Assembly: GCF_024684275.1 (NCBI RefSeq)
Contig: NZ_JAIKXF010000022.1
Span: 1 to 59,093 of the forward strand
Origin: Ruminococcus sp.
Lineage (GTDB): Bacteria > Bacillota_A > Clostridia > Oscillospirales > Ruminococcaceae
Direction of reading: 5' to 3'
Length of the DNA stretch: 59,093 nucleotides
The notes below the pieces were generated by a model. That model did not search any database and was not told the DNA's origin. It was given only the letters and a program-made list of their open reading frames with translations. Position numbers and translations under genes: made by a program. This document shows positions 1 to 11,222 of this stretch, piece after piece. Within the stretch, counting starts at the first letter, position 1; each line of letters begins with the position of its first letter.

Positions 1-67
1 TCCCGGAATAACACTTTTATCTTGACAATCAAATAATCATGTGCTAATATGCAGATAAGACCGAATG
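1..67 (+). repeat. 67-bp terminal direct repeat, copy 1
   Basis: Bases 1-67 are identical to 59027-59093, base for base. The repeat covers the end of the IS transposase gene and its downstream DNA. It means either that the sequence was circularised or broken at a repeated IS, or that the same IS lies on both sides. Confidence 0.97.
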
Positions 68-140
68 CTTTCACAATCGGTCTCATCATATACTCTTTTA
101 TTGCACTATTTTTCGTTTACACAGAATTTGGGATTGACTC
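1..140 (+). mobile_element. 3' end of an IS256-family element
   Basis: The first 11 bases match the last codons and TAA stop of the transposase fragment at the other end of the window. They are followed by a terminator-like stem (AGACCGA at 58-64, TCGGTCT at 77-83). The stretch 116-140 (tttacacagaatttgggatt and five more bases) resembles the terminal inverted repeat of IS256-family elements, whose outer end reads GAG...AAATTCTGTGTAAA on the opposite strand. The element end is therefore placed at about 140. Family assignment rests on this motif and on the transposase C terminus. Confidence 0.6.
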
Positions 141-172
141 AGATAGATCAGGTAGTTGAGTTCTGATATGAC

Positions 173-211
173 AAAAAAGACAGATACTTCTCTTGTGAAG
201 TATCTGTCTTT
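173..211 (-). terminator. Terminator of the V-ATPase operon
   Basis: A perfect 15-bp stem (176-190 with 197-211, loop of six) is followed on the minus strand by a run of T (173-178). It lies 90 bp past the end of ntpD, with no gene between, and is a classic intrinsic terminator for that operon. Confidence 0.88.
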
Positions 212-238
212 CGTTTTCATAGCTCGCTGTTTTGGTCT

Positions 239-271
239 TAATATAGTAGTTTGGATTATACTGCTATATTA
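239..271. other. A/T-rich hairpin after ntpD
   Basis: TAATATAGTAG (239-249) pairs with CTGCTATATTA (261-271) except for one G-T pair. It has no clear T-run, so it may be an accessory 3'-end structure of the V-ATPase transcript upstream of the main terminator. Confidence 0.4.
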
Positions 272-301
272 GCGCCGCACTTTTGACCGCCTTTTTATTT
301 A

Positions 302-952
302 TCAGTGGAAGCTGTGACTTTGCTTGAGCACCATATCCTTTACTTTCATGAGTGAGGTCGTGGTGCTTCTTTCGTTTTCCGAAAGCTTCATTGTAATAAA
401 TTTTATTGTTTCCTCATAATCAGGGATCATTATATGCTCAAGTGCATTTACACGGCGGCGTGTTTTTTCAATCTCGTCTGCCATGAGCTGACAAGCCTTT
501 TCGACTTCGGCGAGCCTTATCATCTTAGGAAAAACGCTGCTGAGTGCGCTTACTGCACCGTCAAGGTCTATAGATGTAAACGCCATACCATATGAGTAAA
601 TATCATTTGTATCGCCTGAGCGATACTTTGGCTTGAACTCGGGAATATAAACACTCATTACATTTTTTTCGGAAACTTCAAGCTCTACCTCCTGTTTAGG
701 AAGCATAAGTGCTGTCTCAAGAACCTCTCTCTGCATTACAGAACCTGCAACTGCCATATATTGGTTTGCCACTGATATAGCAGCTTCAACTTCACTTCTG
801 AGCTGACGGTTCTCCTTTATTAGTATCATAAACTGACGCATAAGCTCGTCACGCTTATCCTTCAGAAGCTTGTGACCTCTGCGTGCAGAAGTAAGCTTTT
901 TTTTCAGCTTGCTAAGCTCCATTCTGGTGGGATTAACATTAAGTCTTGCCAA
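302..952 (-). CDS. ntpD: V-type ATPase subunit D (central stalk)
   Basis: 216 aa. Subunit D is the long coiled-coil axle that turns inside the A3B3 head and couples ATP hydrolysis to rotation of the membrane ring. The N terminus (MARLNVNPTRMELSKLKKKL) and the long charged helices at both ends are typical of the family, as is the length of about 210 aa. The start codon is TTG, preceded by GAGGTGA with five bases between. It is the last gene of the operon, 10 bp after ntpB, and is followed by a terminator. Also called atpD. The E. hirae operon continues with ntpH and ntpJ; here it stops. Confidence 0.95.
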   Translation of the reverse strand: MARLNVNPTRMELSKLKKKLTSARRGHKLLKDKRDELMRQFMILIKENRQLRSEVEAAISVANQYMAVAGSVMQREVLETALMLPKQEVELEVSEKNVMSVYIPEFKPKYRSGDTNDIYSYGMAFTSIDLDGAVSALSSVFPKMIRLAEVEKACQLMADEIEKTRRRVNALEHIMIPDYEETIKFITMKLSENERSTTTSLMKVKDMVLKQSHSFH

Positions 953-962
953 TCAGCTCACC

Positions 963-2339
963 TCATTTCTGAGTATCATAATACTTGACCAGATATTCCT
1001 CTCTGATTCGGCGCAGCTCACTCCTTGGAAGCATTCTGAGCAGCTCCCAGCCAATGGACAATGTATCCTCGATACTTCTGTTATTCTCAAAGCCCTGTGA
1101 TACATATCTCTTTTCAAATTCATCTGCGAATTTAGCGTAGATAAGATCTGTAGGAGTAAGAGCCGCCTCACCCAGAACTACCATAAGCTCCTTTGCGTCC
1201 TTGCCTCGTGCATATGCAGAGAAAAGCTGATTCATCGTATCTGAATGATCAGCACGTGTCTTGCCCTCGCCTATACCCTTATCTTTAAGACGGGAAAGTG
1301 ACGGAAGAACATCTACAGGCGGATTAATGCCTTTTCTGTAGAGCTCACGTGAAAGTATTATTTGTCCCTCGGTGATATATCCTGTAAGGTCGGGAATAGG
1401 GTGAGTTTTGTCGTCCTCTGGCATAGTAAGGATCGGTATCATGGTGATACTTCCCTCTTTACCCTCCTGACGGCCCGCGCGTTCATAAATAGTGGCAAGG
1501 TCGGTATACATATAACCAGGATAGCCGCGACGTCCGGGGACTTCCTTACGCGCAGCAGATACCTCACGGAGAGCGTCGGCATAATTAGTTATATCAGTAA
1601 GAATAACAAGTACGTGCATACCCTTTTCAAAAGCAAGGTACTCAGCAGCTGTAAGAGCCATTTTCGGAGTTGCAAGACGTTCGATAGCCGAGTCATTAGC
1701 AAGGTTTATGAAAAGTACAGTCCTGTCAAGAGCACCGGTACTGCGGAAGCTCTGTACGAAATACTCAGACTCTTCAAAGGTGATACCCATAGCTGCGAAG
1801 ACAACAGCGAACTGCTCGTCTTTGCCGCGGACCTTAGCCTGTCTTGCTATCTGAGCAGCAAGCTGAGCATGAGGCAGTCCGCTGGCTGAGAATATAGGAA
1901 GTTTCTGACCTCTTACAAGAGTATTTAGTCCGTCTATAGCTGATACGCCAGTCTGTATAAACTCCTGAGGATACTTTCTTGCAACAGGATTCATAGGAAG
2001 TCCGTTTACGTCAAGACGCATTTCCGGAATAAGCTCAGGACCATCGTCGATAGGTCTGCCAAGACCGTCAAAAACTCGTCCGAGCATATCCTCGGATACT
2101 CCAAGCTCCATCTGATGACCTGAAAATACTACACTACTGTCTTGTAAATTGATACCGGCAGCATTCTCAAAAAGCTGAACAAGAGCGTTACTGCCGTCTA
2201 TTTCAAGTACACGGCAGCGTCTTTTCTCGCCGTTTTTAAGTCTTATTTCAGCAAGCTCGCCGTAGGTTACATTCTCAACATCCTTAACAAGCAGCAAAGG
2301 ACCTGCCGCTTCCTCTATTGTTCTGTATTCTCTTGGCAT
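963..2339 (-). CDS. ntpB: V-type ATPase subunit B (regulatory head subunit)
   Basis: 458 aa, the usual length. Subunit B alternates with A in the soluble A3B3 hexamer. It binds nucleotide weakly and lacks a functional P-loop: the equivalent region (about 150-165, [19 protein letters not shown]) has no GKT. The stretches [29 protein letters not shown] and [16 protein letters not shown] are signatures of this subunit. Its ATG overlaps the stop of ntpA (TAATG), so the two main head subunits are translationally coupled, which suits their 1:1 stoichiometry. Confidence 0.96.
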   Translation of the reverse strand: MPREYRTIEEAAGPLLLVKDVENVTYGELAEIRLKNGEKRRCRVLEIDGSNALVQLFENAAGINLQDSSVVFSGHQMELGVSEDMLGRVFDGLGRPIDDGPELIPEMRLDVNGLPMNPVARKYPQEFIQTGVSAIDGLNTLVRGQKLPIFSASGLPHAQLAAQIARQAKVRGKDEQFAVVFAAMGITFEESEYFVQSFRSTGALDRTVLFINLANDSAIERLATPKMALTAAEYLAFEKGMHVLVILTDITNYADALREVSAARKEVPGRRGYPGYMYTDLATIYERAGRQEGKEGSITMIPILTMPEDDKTHPIPDLTGYITEGQIILSRELYRKGINPPVDVLPSLSRLKDKGIGEGKTRADHSDTMNQLFSAYARGKDAKELMVVLGEAALTPTDLIYAKFADEFEKRYVSQGFENNRSIEDTLSIGWELLRMLPRSELRRIREEYLVKYYDTQK

Positions 2340-4108
2340 TAGTCTTCCTCCTTGTCAAGCAGCCCATTGAGCTCTGAATAAATCTCTACACTGAGCTTGT
2401 CAAATTCTGCATCTGTTTTATCCTCTTCGATATACTTGAAACGTCCAATCTTTTCTCTTACTTCAAGATTGGCAACTGCTTCAACATCAGCGCCCTTTGC
2501 AAGAACATCCGCTGCCTCATCATTAAAGTTAAGGATAAGCTTCATCATATAAAGCTGCTTTTTAAGGCTGGTGTAGGTATCTACCTCATGGAAAGCCAAC
2601 TGATGCAGGAAATCCTCACGGATAGAACGGGCAGTCTCCATTTTCAGTCGGTCATTAGGCGATAGAGCGTCCATACCAATAAGCTTAACTATCTCTTTAA
2701 GTTCTGCCTCGTCGTGAAGTATCTCCATAAATCTTGCACGGGACTTCATCCAGTCCTTTGATACGTTATTATTGTACCAGTCTGCAAGTGAATCAGCATA
2801 CAGTGAATAACTTGTGAGCCAGTTGATCGCAGGGAAATGTCTCTGGTATGCAAGATTTGAATCAAGTCCCCAGAATACCTTTACGATACGGAGAGTAGCC
2901 TGTGATACAGGCTCTGAGATGTCACCGCCTGGAGGAGATACTGCGCCGATTACCGACAGCGCACCTTCCCTTCCCTCTGTACCGTTAGAAATAACGCGTC
3001 CGGCACGCTCATAGAACTGTGCAAGACGGCTTCCGAGGTAAGCAGGATAGCCTTCATCACCTGGCATTTCCTCGAGACGCCCAGACATTTCACGAAGCGC
3101 CTCTGCCCAACGCGAGGTGGAATCCGCCATTAGAGCTACAGAATAGCCCATATCACGGTAATACTCTGCTATAGTGATGCCTGTATAAACAGAAGCCTCA
3201 CGGGCTGCAACCGGCATATCAGAGGTATTAGCGATAAGAACTGTACGCTCCATAAGTGACTTTCCTGTATTTGGATCAATAAGCTCAGGAAATTCATTGA
3301 GAACATCTGTCATCTCATTTCCACGCTCTCCACAGCCGATATACACGATGATATCAGCCTCAGCCCATTTTGCAAGCTGATGCTGAGTAACTGTCTTTCC
3401 ACTTCCGAAAGGCCCGGGGATAGCAGCTACACCACCCTTAGCGATTGGGAAAAGACAGTCAACTACACGCTGTCCCGTAACAAGAGGCATATTTGGAGAG
3501 AGCTTTTTCTTGTATGGTCTGCCCTGACGAACAGGCCATTTCTGTATAAGCGAGAGCTCCTTATCCCCTTTAGCAGTCTCAATAATGCAGACTGTATCAT
3601 CAGCGTGGAATTCTCCCTCGGATATTTTCTTTACAGTACCCTCTACTCCGTTAGGGACCATGATCTTATGAAGAACGATATCTGTTTCAGGAACTGTTCC
3701 GATAATATCCCCGCCAACGACCTTGTCGCCGACTTTTACTGAGGGCTCAAACTTCCATACAGTTTCTCGTTTAAGTGAAGGAACTTCAACACCTCTTGCA
3801 AGATTGTTTCCGCAGACCTTTCTTATAGCGTCAAGCGGACGCTGTATACCGTCAAAAATACTTCCAATAAGACCGGGCCCCAGCTCAACGCTCATAGGCT
3901 CTCCTGTAGACTCAACAGCTTCACCTGTGCCAAGTCCTGATGTTTCCTCATAAACCTGTATTGATGCGCGGTCACCGTGCATTTCGATAATCTCACCGAT
4001 AAGACGTTTCTCGCTAACGCGGACAACGTCAAACATATTGGCATCTCTCATGCCCTCGGCAACTACAAGCGGTCCTGATATTTTAACTACTGTACCTTTG
4101 CTGTTCAT
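2339..4108 (-). CDS. ntpA: V-type ATPase subunit A (catalytic)
   Basis: 589 aa, full length. This is the ATP-hydrolysing subunit of the head. The Walker A loop GPFGSGKT lies near residue 230, and the catalytic stretch with [11 protein letters not shown] follows. The non-homologous insertion that separates A from B or F-type beta subunits is present at about 115-190. The sequence [20 protein letters not shown] (Walker B region) and [11 protein letters not shown] are intact, so the enzyme should be active. It lies 21 bp after ntpG and is coupled to ntpB. Also called atpA. Confidence 0.97.
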   Translation of the reverse strand: MNSKGTVVKISGPLVVAEGMRDANMFDVVRVSEKRLIGEIIEMHGDRASIQVYEETSGLGTGEAVESTGEPMSVELGPGLIGSIFDGIQRPLDAIRKVCGNNLARGVEVPSLKRETVWKFEPSVKVGDKVVGGDIIGTVPETDIVLHKIMVPNGVEGTVKKISEGEFHADDTVCIIETAKGDKELSLIQKWPVRQGRPYKKKLSPNMPLVTGQRVVDCLFPIAKGGVAAIPGPFGSGKTVTQHQLAKWAEADIIVYIGCGERGNEMTDVLNEFPELIDPNTGKSLMERTVLIANTSDMPVAAREASVYTGITIAEYYRDMGYSVALMADSTSRWAEALREMSGRLEEMPGDEGYPAYLGSRLAQFYERAGRVISNGTEGREGALSVIGAVSPPGGDISEPVSQATLRIVKVFWGLDSNLAYQRHFPAINWLTSYSLYADSLADWYNNNVSKDWMKSRARFMEILHDEAELKEIVKLIGMDALSPNDRLKMETARSIREDFLHQLAFHEVDTYTSLKKQLYMMKLILNFNDEAADVLAKGADVEAVANLEVREKIGRFKYIEEDKTDAEFDKLSVEIYSELNGLLDKEED

Positions 4109-4129
4109 TTCTGCTTATCCGCCTCTTTC

Positions 4130-4441
4130 CTAATTTAATATATCAGAGCCAACAGCCTTTTCTACTGCTTCGTGCAACGCTCTTATCCCCTCGCCTGTAT
4201 TACCTTCTATGGCAGGTATAAGAACTATGGATGGCAGCTTGCTGCTCCGATATTTATTTATTGTATCTTTCACAAGTGCAGCCGCAGGCTCGGTTATATA
4301 TATAACTGCGAAGTCATTGGCTGCAAGTCTTGATATAAGCTTAGTTATCTTTTCAGGCTCAGTCTCACGGAATACAGAAAGCCCAAGAGCCGCAAATCCT
4401 GATACGCTTGCACTATCACCAATAACAGCTGCTTTATACAT
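4130..4441 (-). CDS. ntpG: V-type ATPase subunit F (central stalk; NtpG)
   Basis: 103 aa. This small Rossmann-like subunit binds subunit D in the central stalk and is named NtpG in E. hirae and subunit F in archaea. The N-terminal pattern KAAVIGDSASVSGFAALGL and the later FAVIYITEPAA match the family. It overlaps the end of ntpC by 8 bp and sits in the standard place between C and A. The Enterococcus letters (E-C-G-A-B-D) are used here; in A-type nomenclature it is atpF. Confidence 0.9.
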   Translation of the reverse strand: MYKAAVIGDSASVSGFAALGLSVFRETEPEKITKLISRLAANDFAVIYITEPAAALVKDTINKYRSSKLPSIVLIPAIEGNTGEGIRALHEAVEKAVGSDILN

Positions 4442-5375
4442 ATAGCTTTCTCATCCTTTCCGTGATAGTTTCCTTATCTGCACCGAATTCCTTGCACACT
4501 GAAAGTATGCGCAGATTTTTTATCTCAGCTTCCTTAGCGATAAAATATGCTGCAAGAGGTTCCGGACCGAATGCCTGCATTCGGGCAGTTTCGGCAAGCT
4601 CCATAATCACATCATCGCACCACTTTTCATATTGTGCTGCTGACTCCTTCAGAAGTGCTGCCGCTTCACTGTAAGCTGTCCCCTCAAGGTAGCTGAAAAG
4701 AGATTCTGTGCCGCCCAGAGCAGCTCGTATAAGCTGCTCTTTATCGAGCTCGATACTTCCGCATACAGCACTTTCCATAAACTGAGCGCTCTTGCTGAGC
4801 TTACTGCACCTGTAGGCAGTCTTAATATCTGCACATACAGTAAGAAGCTCAGCATATCGCTGCATAAAGCTGCTGCCGTATTCCTGTGCGCTATTCTGCA
4901 TTGCTTTTAGTGCTGCCGTATCTATGAGCGAATCCGAAAGCTGTCCGTCGAGAGTCTGTGTTATGAGCTCATATGCCTCGGCTGCCGTATTTCTCATATA
5001 ATCAGGCAGTTCGTCATACTCCTTTGAATTAATAGCATCAACCAGAACTGAAAGCTCAATATTAGTCGGCTCGATGTAATATTGCTTGGGCTCTCTGTTA
5101 GAGATTATTGCCTTCAATACAGCTTTAAGATTGTAGAAATCATTTCTGTAAAGCAGTATATGCAATTCCATGCAGTCAGGAGCATACTCCATAAGCATTG
5201 CCCAAACATCTGAAAGGCTTTCACTGCTGCCTGAACCACTTCTTGATGAGATTATTGATGATACCTCAGCATTGCTTCTGGAATTTATAAGCTGATCAAT
5301 ATCTGTTCTTGTAAGCAGTGAATTCTCCATTGCTCTGACAGCACCAACCGCGTTTGCGTATTTTGTATCATTCAT
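4434..5375 (-). CDS. ntpC: V-type ATPase subunit C (d-type socket subunit)
   Basis: 313 aa, slightly shorter than the usual 330. This all-helical AC39-type subunit sits on the membrane rotor and receives the central stalk. The family start (YANAVGAVRAMENSLLTRTD) and the mid-protein ELHILLYRNDFYNLKAVLK are recognisable; divergence elsewhere is normal for this subunit. It begins 4 bp after the ntpE stop and overlaps ntpG by 8 bp. Confidence 0.88.
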   Translation of the reverse strand: MNDTKYANAVGAVRAMENSLLTRTDIDQLINSRSNAEVSSIISSRSGSGSSESLSDVWAMLMEYAPDCMELHILLYRNDFYNLKAVLKAIISNREPKQYYIEPTNIELSVLVDAINSKEYDELPDYMRNTAAEAYELITQTLDGQLSDSLIDTAALKAMQNSAQEYGSSFMQRYAELLTVCADIKTAYRCSKLSKSAQFMESAVCGSIELDKEQLIRAALGGTESLFSYLEGTAYSEAAALLKESAAQYEKWCDDVIMELAETARMQAFGPEPLAAYFIAKEAEIKNLRILSVCKEFGADKETITERMRKLYV

Positions 5376-5379
5376 GATC

Positions 5380-5976
5380 TCACCTACCGAAAAGTACTCT
5401 TGCAGCCGTATCTCTTATCTCGTCCTTTTCGGATTCGATGATAGCACGAAAGCTGCAATTTTCCGAAATAAGACCATAGCTGAGGACAAAGCCGTCCTCA
5501 ATATCGGCGGGGGCTTTTGAAAGACTGATGCTTCCGCCTTTTTTCTTCACGCACTCATTAAGCTTGCTTTCAAAATCAGAAGGAACTCTTGCAAGGTCTT
5601 TTCTGCAAAATGACAATACACCATTTTCAGGCTGACTGTGACGCTCTGCGAGCTTGATCATAAGGTCAAAATACTCACTGTCAGGCAATGCTTTCAGCTT
5701 TGCGACAGTCTTTTCAACAGCTTCATCTATAAGCTCTACCTTACAGGCGAGAACTCTGCGCTTCATATCAGCATCTACTGAATTACAGGCATTTTCGTAG
5801 TCCTTTTCAGCCTGTTCCTTTGATCGGTGCATAAAATCTTCGTAAGCTGTCTGAGCTTTTTTGTCGCCTTCAGCCTTTATAGCTTCCGCCTTGCTTTTTG
5901 CAGCTTTAAGGATCATTTCTTCTCCTTGTCTCTGCTGAGTTTCAATGAGGTTAAGAATTTCGTCAAGTCCTGACAT
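5380..5976 (-). CDS. ntpE: V-type ATPase subunit E (peripheral stalk)
   Basis: 198 aa from the chosen start. Subunit E pairs with the G/H-type subunit to form the peripheral stalks that hold the head still. The first half is a long charged coiled coil (about residues 1-90) and the second half a compact domain ending in DTAARVLFGR, the usual layout. An upstream ATG in the same frame at 6000 is rejected because GGAGGTGG sits five bases before the ATG at 5976, and the longer form would overlap ntpK. Confidence 0.87.
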   Translation of the reverse strand: MSGLDEILNLIETQQRQGEEMILKAAKSKAEAIKAEGDKKAQTAYEDFMHRSKEQAEKDYENACNSVDADMKRRVLACKVELIDEAVEKTVAKLKALPDSEYFDLMIKLAERHSQPENGVLSFCRKDLARVPSDFESKLNECVKKKGGSISLSKAPADIEDGFVLSYGLISENCSFRAIIESEKDEIRDTAARVLFGR

Positions 5977-5989
5977 ATCCCCACCTCCA

Positions 5990-8429
<2,440 letters not shown>

Positions 8430-8461
8430 ATTTTACATCACTCTCCTTTTCAAGAGCAAAA

Positions 8462-8770
8462 TCAAAAGAATCTGCTGATTATCTCATCAACAGCTGACGA
8501 CATATTTTTTTCAGCCTTTTGCCTTATACTGTTTATGTTTTTTTCGCACTCGCTTTCAGCCTGTTTTTCGTAGTCATTTAGACTTTTATCATAATCAGCT
8601 TTCAGCCTTGCAATTTCCGAATGTGCTTCACTTAGTCTTTTCTGAATAGCGAGCGAAGAACTTCCCGAAGCAGCTTCTATAATTTCGTCTCGCTTTTTAC
8701 GCACCTCTGCATTTTTCTTGTCTGAAAGTGCCTCAGCTTCGAGAATTTTTCTAACAGCTTCAGATGCCAT
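8462..8770 (-). CDS. ntpF: V-type ATPase peripheral stalk subunit (NtpF, G/H-type)
   Basis: 102 aa. The protein is almost entirely charged coiled coil with long Glu/Lys/Ala runs, as expected for the stalk partner of subunit E. It is the first gene of the operon, where E. hirae has ntpF. Two ATGs compete: the one at 8776 is only one base from GGAGGT, while the ATG at 8770 has seven bases of spacing, so 8770 was chosen. Sequence alone would only say short coiled coil; the position makes the call. Confidence 0.82.
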   Translation of the reverse strand: MASEAVRKILEAEALSDKKNAEVRKKRDEIIEAASGSSSLAIQKRLSEAHSEIARLKADYDKSLNDYEKQAESECEKNINSIRQKAEKNMSSAVDEIISRFF

Positions 8771-8787
8771 TGTCATACCTCCTTCAA

Positions 8788-8806
8788 AAATGACCGTTGG
8801 TCATTT
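8788..8806. promoter_or_regulatory. Perfect palindrome in the V-ATPase leader (operator-like)
   Basis: AAATGACC-GTT-GGTCATTT is a perfect inverted repeat. It lies between the -10 box and the ribosome-binding site of ntpF, about where a repressor would block transcription. The TGACC-N3-GGTCA shape is like operators of TetR-type repressors, but no such gene is in the window. An RNA hairpin role is the alternative. Confidence 0.5.
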
Positions 8807-8815
8807 GATATTATG

Positions 8816-8844
8816 ATTATATCACCTAATCTTGATACAGTCAA
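8816..8844 (-). promoter_or_regulatory. Promoter of the V-ATPase operon
   Basis: On the minus strand, TTGACT (8839-8844), a 17-base spacer and TATAAT (8816-8821). Only one base differs from consensus. It lies about 45 bp upstream of ntpF. Confidence 0.85.
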
Positions 8845-8879
8845 TAGATAAATTATGAATAAATTTGCAAATAAACGCA

Positions 8880-8909
8880 AAGGGAGCTTATCCTACAGAC
8901 AGCTCCCTT
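8880..8909 (-). terminator. Terminator after the nudix gene
   Basis: AAGGGAGCT (8880-8888) pairs with AGCTCCCTT (8901-8909). On the minus strand it is followed by a T-rich stretch (TTTGCGTTTATTTG). It ends the hisS-aspS-nudix transcript and insulates the V-ATPase promoter. Confidence 0.65.
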
Positions 8910-8991
8910 AGATGTTTTTCACGGTACAGTTAATATTATACACCAACTCTATAAAAAAGTCAATGCAATTTCATAATATTTATATATATTT

Positions 8992-9450
8992 TTATACACC
9001 AAAAATTTCATATTCGCCTGCTTTAAGTGTAATTGACCGATAATCCCCCTTTTCCAGAGTATTATCGACATTATCAATATATGCCTTCAAGATAGCACGG
9101 CTCATATTTGTTATATCAGGCCTTTCAACAGCCTCCTGCGGCGTAAGAAGCAATACCTCGCTGTTCTCATAGCCGTCGGAACGCGGTTCACCTGAAATAT
9201 ATTTCAGTTTGAATACGATTATCCACTGCTCAGTACGGAACTGAACAGCAAATACCGATTCAGCCTCGGCGTCAACTCCGGTTTCTTCAAAAAATTCACG
9301 TTTGACAGCATCTGAGGGCAGCTCGCCCTCTTTGACATAGCCGCCGGGTATAAGGATTCGTTCCTTTGCAGGACCATATGTATGCCTTACAAAGAGTATC
9401 CTCCCGTTAATATTAAGTATACCGCATACTGCGTAAAATCGATTACTCAT
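8992..9450 (-). CDS. Nudix hydrolase
   Basis: 152 aa. It contains a full Nudix box: G37-x5-E43-x7-R51-E52-x2-E55-E56-x-G58-V59 (GYVKEGE, then REFFEETGV). Such enzymes hydrolyse a nucleoside diphosphate linked to another group, using Mg2+ bound by the Glu residues. The substrate cannot be told from the box; a housecleaning MutT-like or nucleotide-sugar role is possible. The ATG overlaps the end of aspS by 8 bp, so it is the last gene of that operon. Confidence 0.88.
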   Translation of the reverse strand: MSNRFYAVCGILNINGRILFVRHTYGPAKERILIPGGYVKEGELPSDAVKREFFEETGVDAEAESVFAVQFRTEQWIIVFKLKYISGEPRSDGYENSEVLLLTPQEAVERPDITNMSRAILKAYIDNVDNTLEKGDYRSITLKAGEYEIFGV

Positions 9451-11221
9451 CTTCTTTTTTCACAACGCTGATCCCAAGGACCTCAAGACTCTCATCGTCT
9501 ACCACAGACGGGCACTCGGACATAAGCTCACTTGCGTTCTGAACCTTCGGGAACGCAGTGACATCACGCAGACTATCAGCCTTGCACATTATCATAGCAA
9601 GACGATCAAGTCCGATACCCATGCCGCCGTGAGGAGGTGCGCCATAGCGGTAAGCGTCAACAAGGAACCCAAACTTAGCCTGTATCTCCTCGTCTGTCAT
9701 GCCAAGAGCCTCGAACATTTTCTGCTGAAGCTCAAAGTCAGTAATACGCATAGAGCCGCTTGAAAGTTCAGTACCGTTGAGAACGAGATCCCAAGCCTTA
9801 GCACGTACGTTTGCAGGATCAGTGTCGAGATATTCCAGACATTCCTCCATAGGCATAGTGAATGGATGATGTGCCGCAACCCATGTATTGTTCTCATCAT
9901 CATGCTCAAAGAACGGCATTTCTGTTATCCAGAGAAAATTATACTGATCCTCGGGAATCACTTCCATTCTCTTGCCGCAGATAAGTCTTATAGCGCCGAG
10001 AGTTGCAAGAACAGTCTTTGTCTTGTCAGCACAGATAAGCACAAGATCGCCCTCATGTGCGTCTACTGCACCACATATCTTTTCAAGGTCACCGTCAGCA
10101 AGGAACTTCTTAAATGAGCAGTTAGGCTCGTCAGCCCAGCGAATATAGGCAAGTCCCTTAGCACCGATTCCCTTAGCGTGTTCAACAAGCTTGTCTATTT
10201 CCTTGCGTGTATATGCAGCAGCGCCGTTCTTTACATTGATAGCACGGACTGAACCGCCTTCTTCAATAGCATTCTTGAATACAACAAAGTCTATATCCTT
10301 GACTGTATCGGTAATATCCTGTATTTCAAAACCAAAGCGTGTATCCGGCTTATCAGAACCATAACGGTTCATTGCATCAGCAAAGGTAAGTCTCGGCAGC
10401 GGAGTTGGTACATCTACTCCGATAACCTCCTTGAATACGCGCTGAATGAAGCCCTCAACGCACTCCTGTATATCTTCAGCGTCAACGAAAGACATTTCAA
10501 GGTCTATCTGAGTAAACTCAGGCTGTCTGTCTGCTCTGAGGTCTTCATCACGGAAGCAGCGCGCAAGCTGAATATATCTGTCATATCCGGATACCATAAG
10601 AAGCTGCTTATATATCTGAGGTGACTGCGGCAGAGCATAGAACTTGCCCTGATGTACTCTTGAAGGTATAAGATAATCTCTTGCACCCTCCGGAGTAGAT
10701 TTCATCATCATCGGAGTCTCTATTTCAAGGAAACCATTCTCATAGAAGTACTCTCTTGTTACCTTAGCGATCTCATGACGCATAATGATATTCTTCTGAA
10801 GCGGTGCGCGTCTGAGGTCAAGATAACGATACTTTAAACGGAGCTCATCATTTACCTTAGTCTCGTTCACGATTTCGAAAGGAGGTGTCTGAGCCTTTGC
10901 AAGTATTCTCAGGTCTGTTACAAAAATCTCAACATTACCTGTTTTGAGCTTGTCGTTCTTGCTCTCACGCTCACGTACCTCGCCTTTAGCCATAAGTACA
11001 TACTCGCTCCTGCATGAAGCTGCCTTATCAAAAAGCTCGCGGTCTGACGAATCGTTGAAAAGAAGCTGAACAACACCTGTTCTGTCTCTTAATACGATGA
11101 ATATCACTCCGCCCTTATTTCTTATTCTGTCAACAAATCCGCCTACAACGACTTCTCTGCCTGCTTCAGTAACTTCTCCGCAGTAATGAGTACGCTTGAG
11201 GCCTTTCATACTGTCTGCCAT
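9443..11221 (-). CDS. aspS: Aspartyl-tRNA synthetase
   Basis: 592 aa, full bacterial length. It charges tRNA-Asp. The order is an N-terminal OB-fold anticodon-binding domain (to about 105), a class II catalytic core with FLEIETPMMMKSTPEGARDY and FRDEDLRADRQPEFTQID, the bacterial GAD insertion (about 290-410), and motif 3 (GGMGIGLDRLAM) near the end. It starts one base after the hisS stop; a hisS-aspS pair is common in Firmicutes. No T-box leader was seen. Whether it also charges tRNA-Asn depends on a gatCAB set outside the window. Confidence 0.97.
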   Translation of the reverse strand: MADSMKGLKRTHYCGEVTEAGREVVVGGFVDRIRNKGGVIFIVLRDRTGVVQLLFNDSSDRELFDKAASCRSEYVLMAKGEVRERESKNDKLKTGNVEIFVTDLRILAKAQTPPFEIVNETKVNDELRLKYRYLDLRRAPLQKNIIMRHEIAKVTREYFYENGFLEIETPMMMKSTPEGARDYLIPSRVHQGKFYALPQSPQIYKQLLMVSGYDRYIQLARCFRDEDLRADRQPEFTQIDLEMSFVDAEDIQECVEGFIQRVFKEVIGVDVPTPLPRLTFADAMNRYGSDKPDTRFGFEIQDITDTVKDIDFVVFKNAIEEGGSVRAINVKNGAAAYTRKEIDKLVEHAKGIGAKGLAYIRWADEPNCSFKKFLADGDLEKICGAVDAHEGDLVLICADKTKTVLATLGAIRLICGKRMEVIPEDQYNFLWITEMPFFEHDDENNTWVAAHHPFTMPMEECLEYLDTDPANVRAKAWDLVLNGTELSSGSMRITDFELQQKMFEALGMTDEEIQAKFGFLVDAYRYGAPPHGGMGIGLDRLAMIMCKADSLRDVTAFPKVQNASELMSECPSVVDDESLEVLGISVVKKEDE

Positions 11222-11222
11222 T

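Noticed and set aside
239..271. Second terminator of the V-ATPase operon
   Set aside because: The stem is A/T-rich and has no T-run, so it is listed only as a hairpin; the terminator at 173-211 is far better.
953..1171. ORF on the minus strand overlapping ntpB and ntpD
   Set aside because: It lies out of frame inside the clear ntpB coding region, and its protein resembles nothing.
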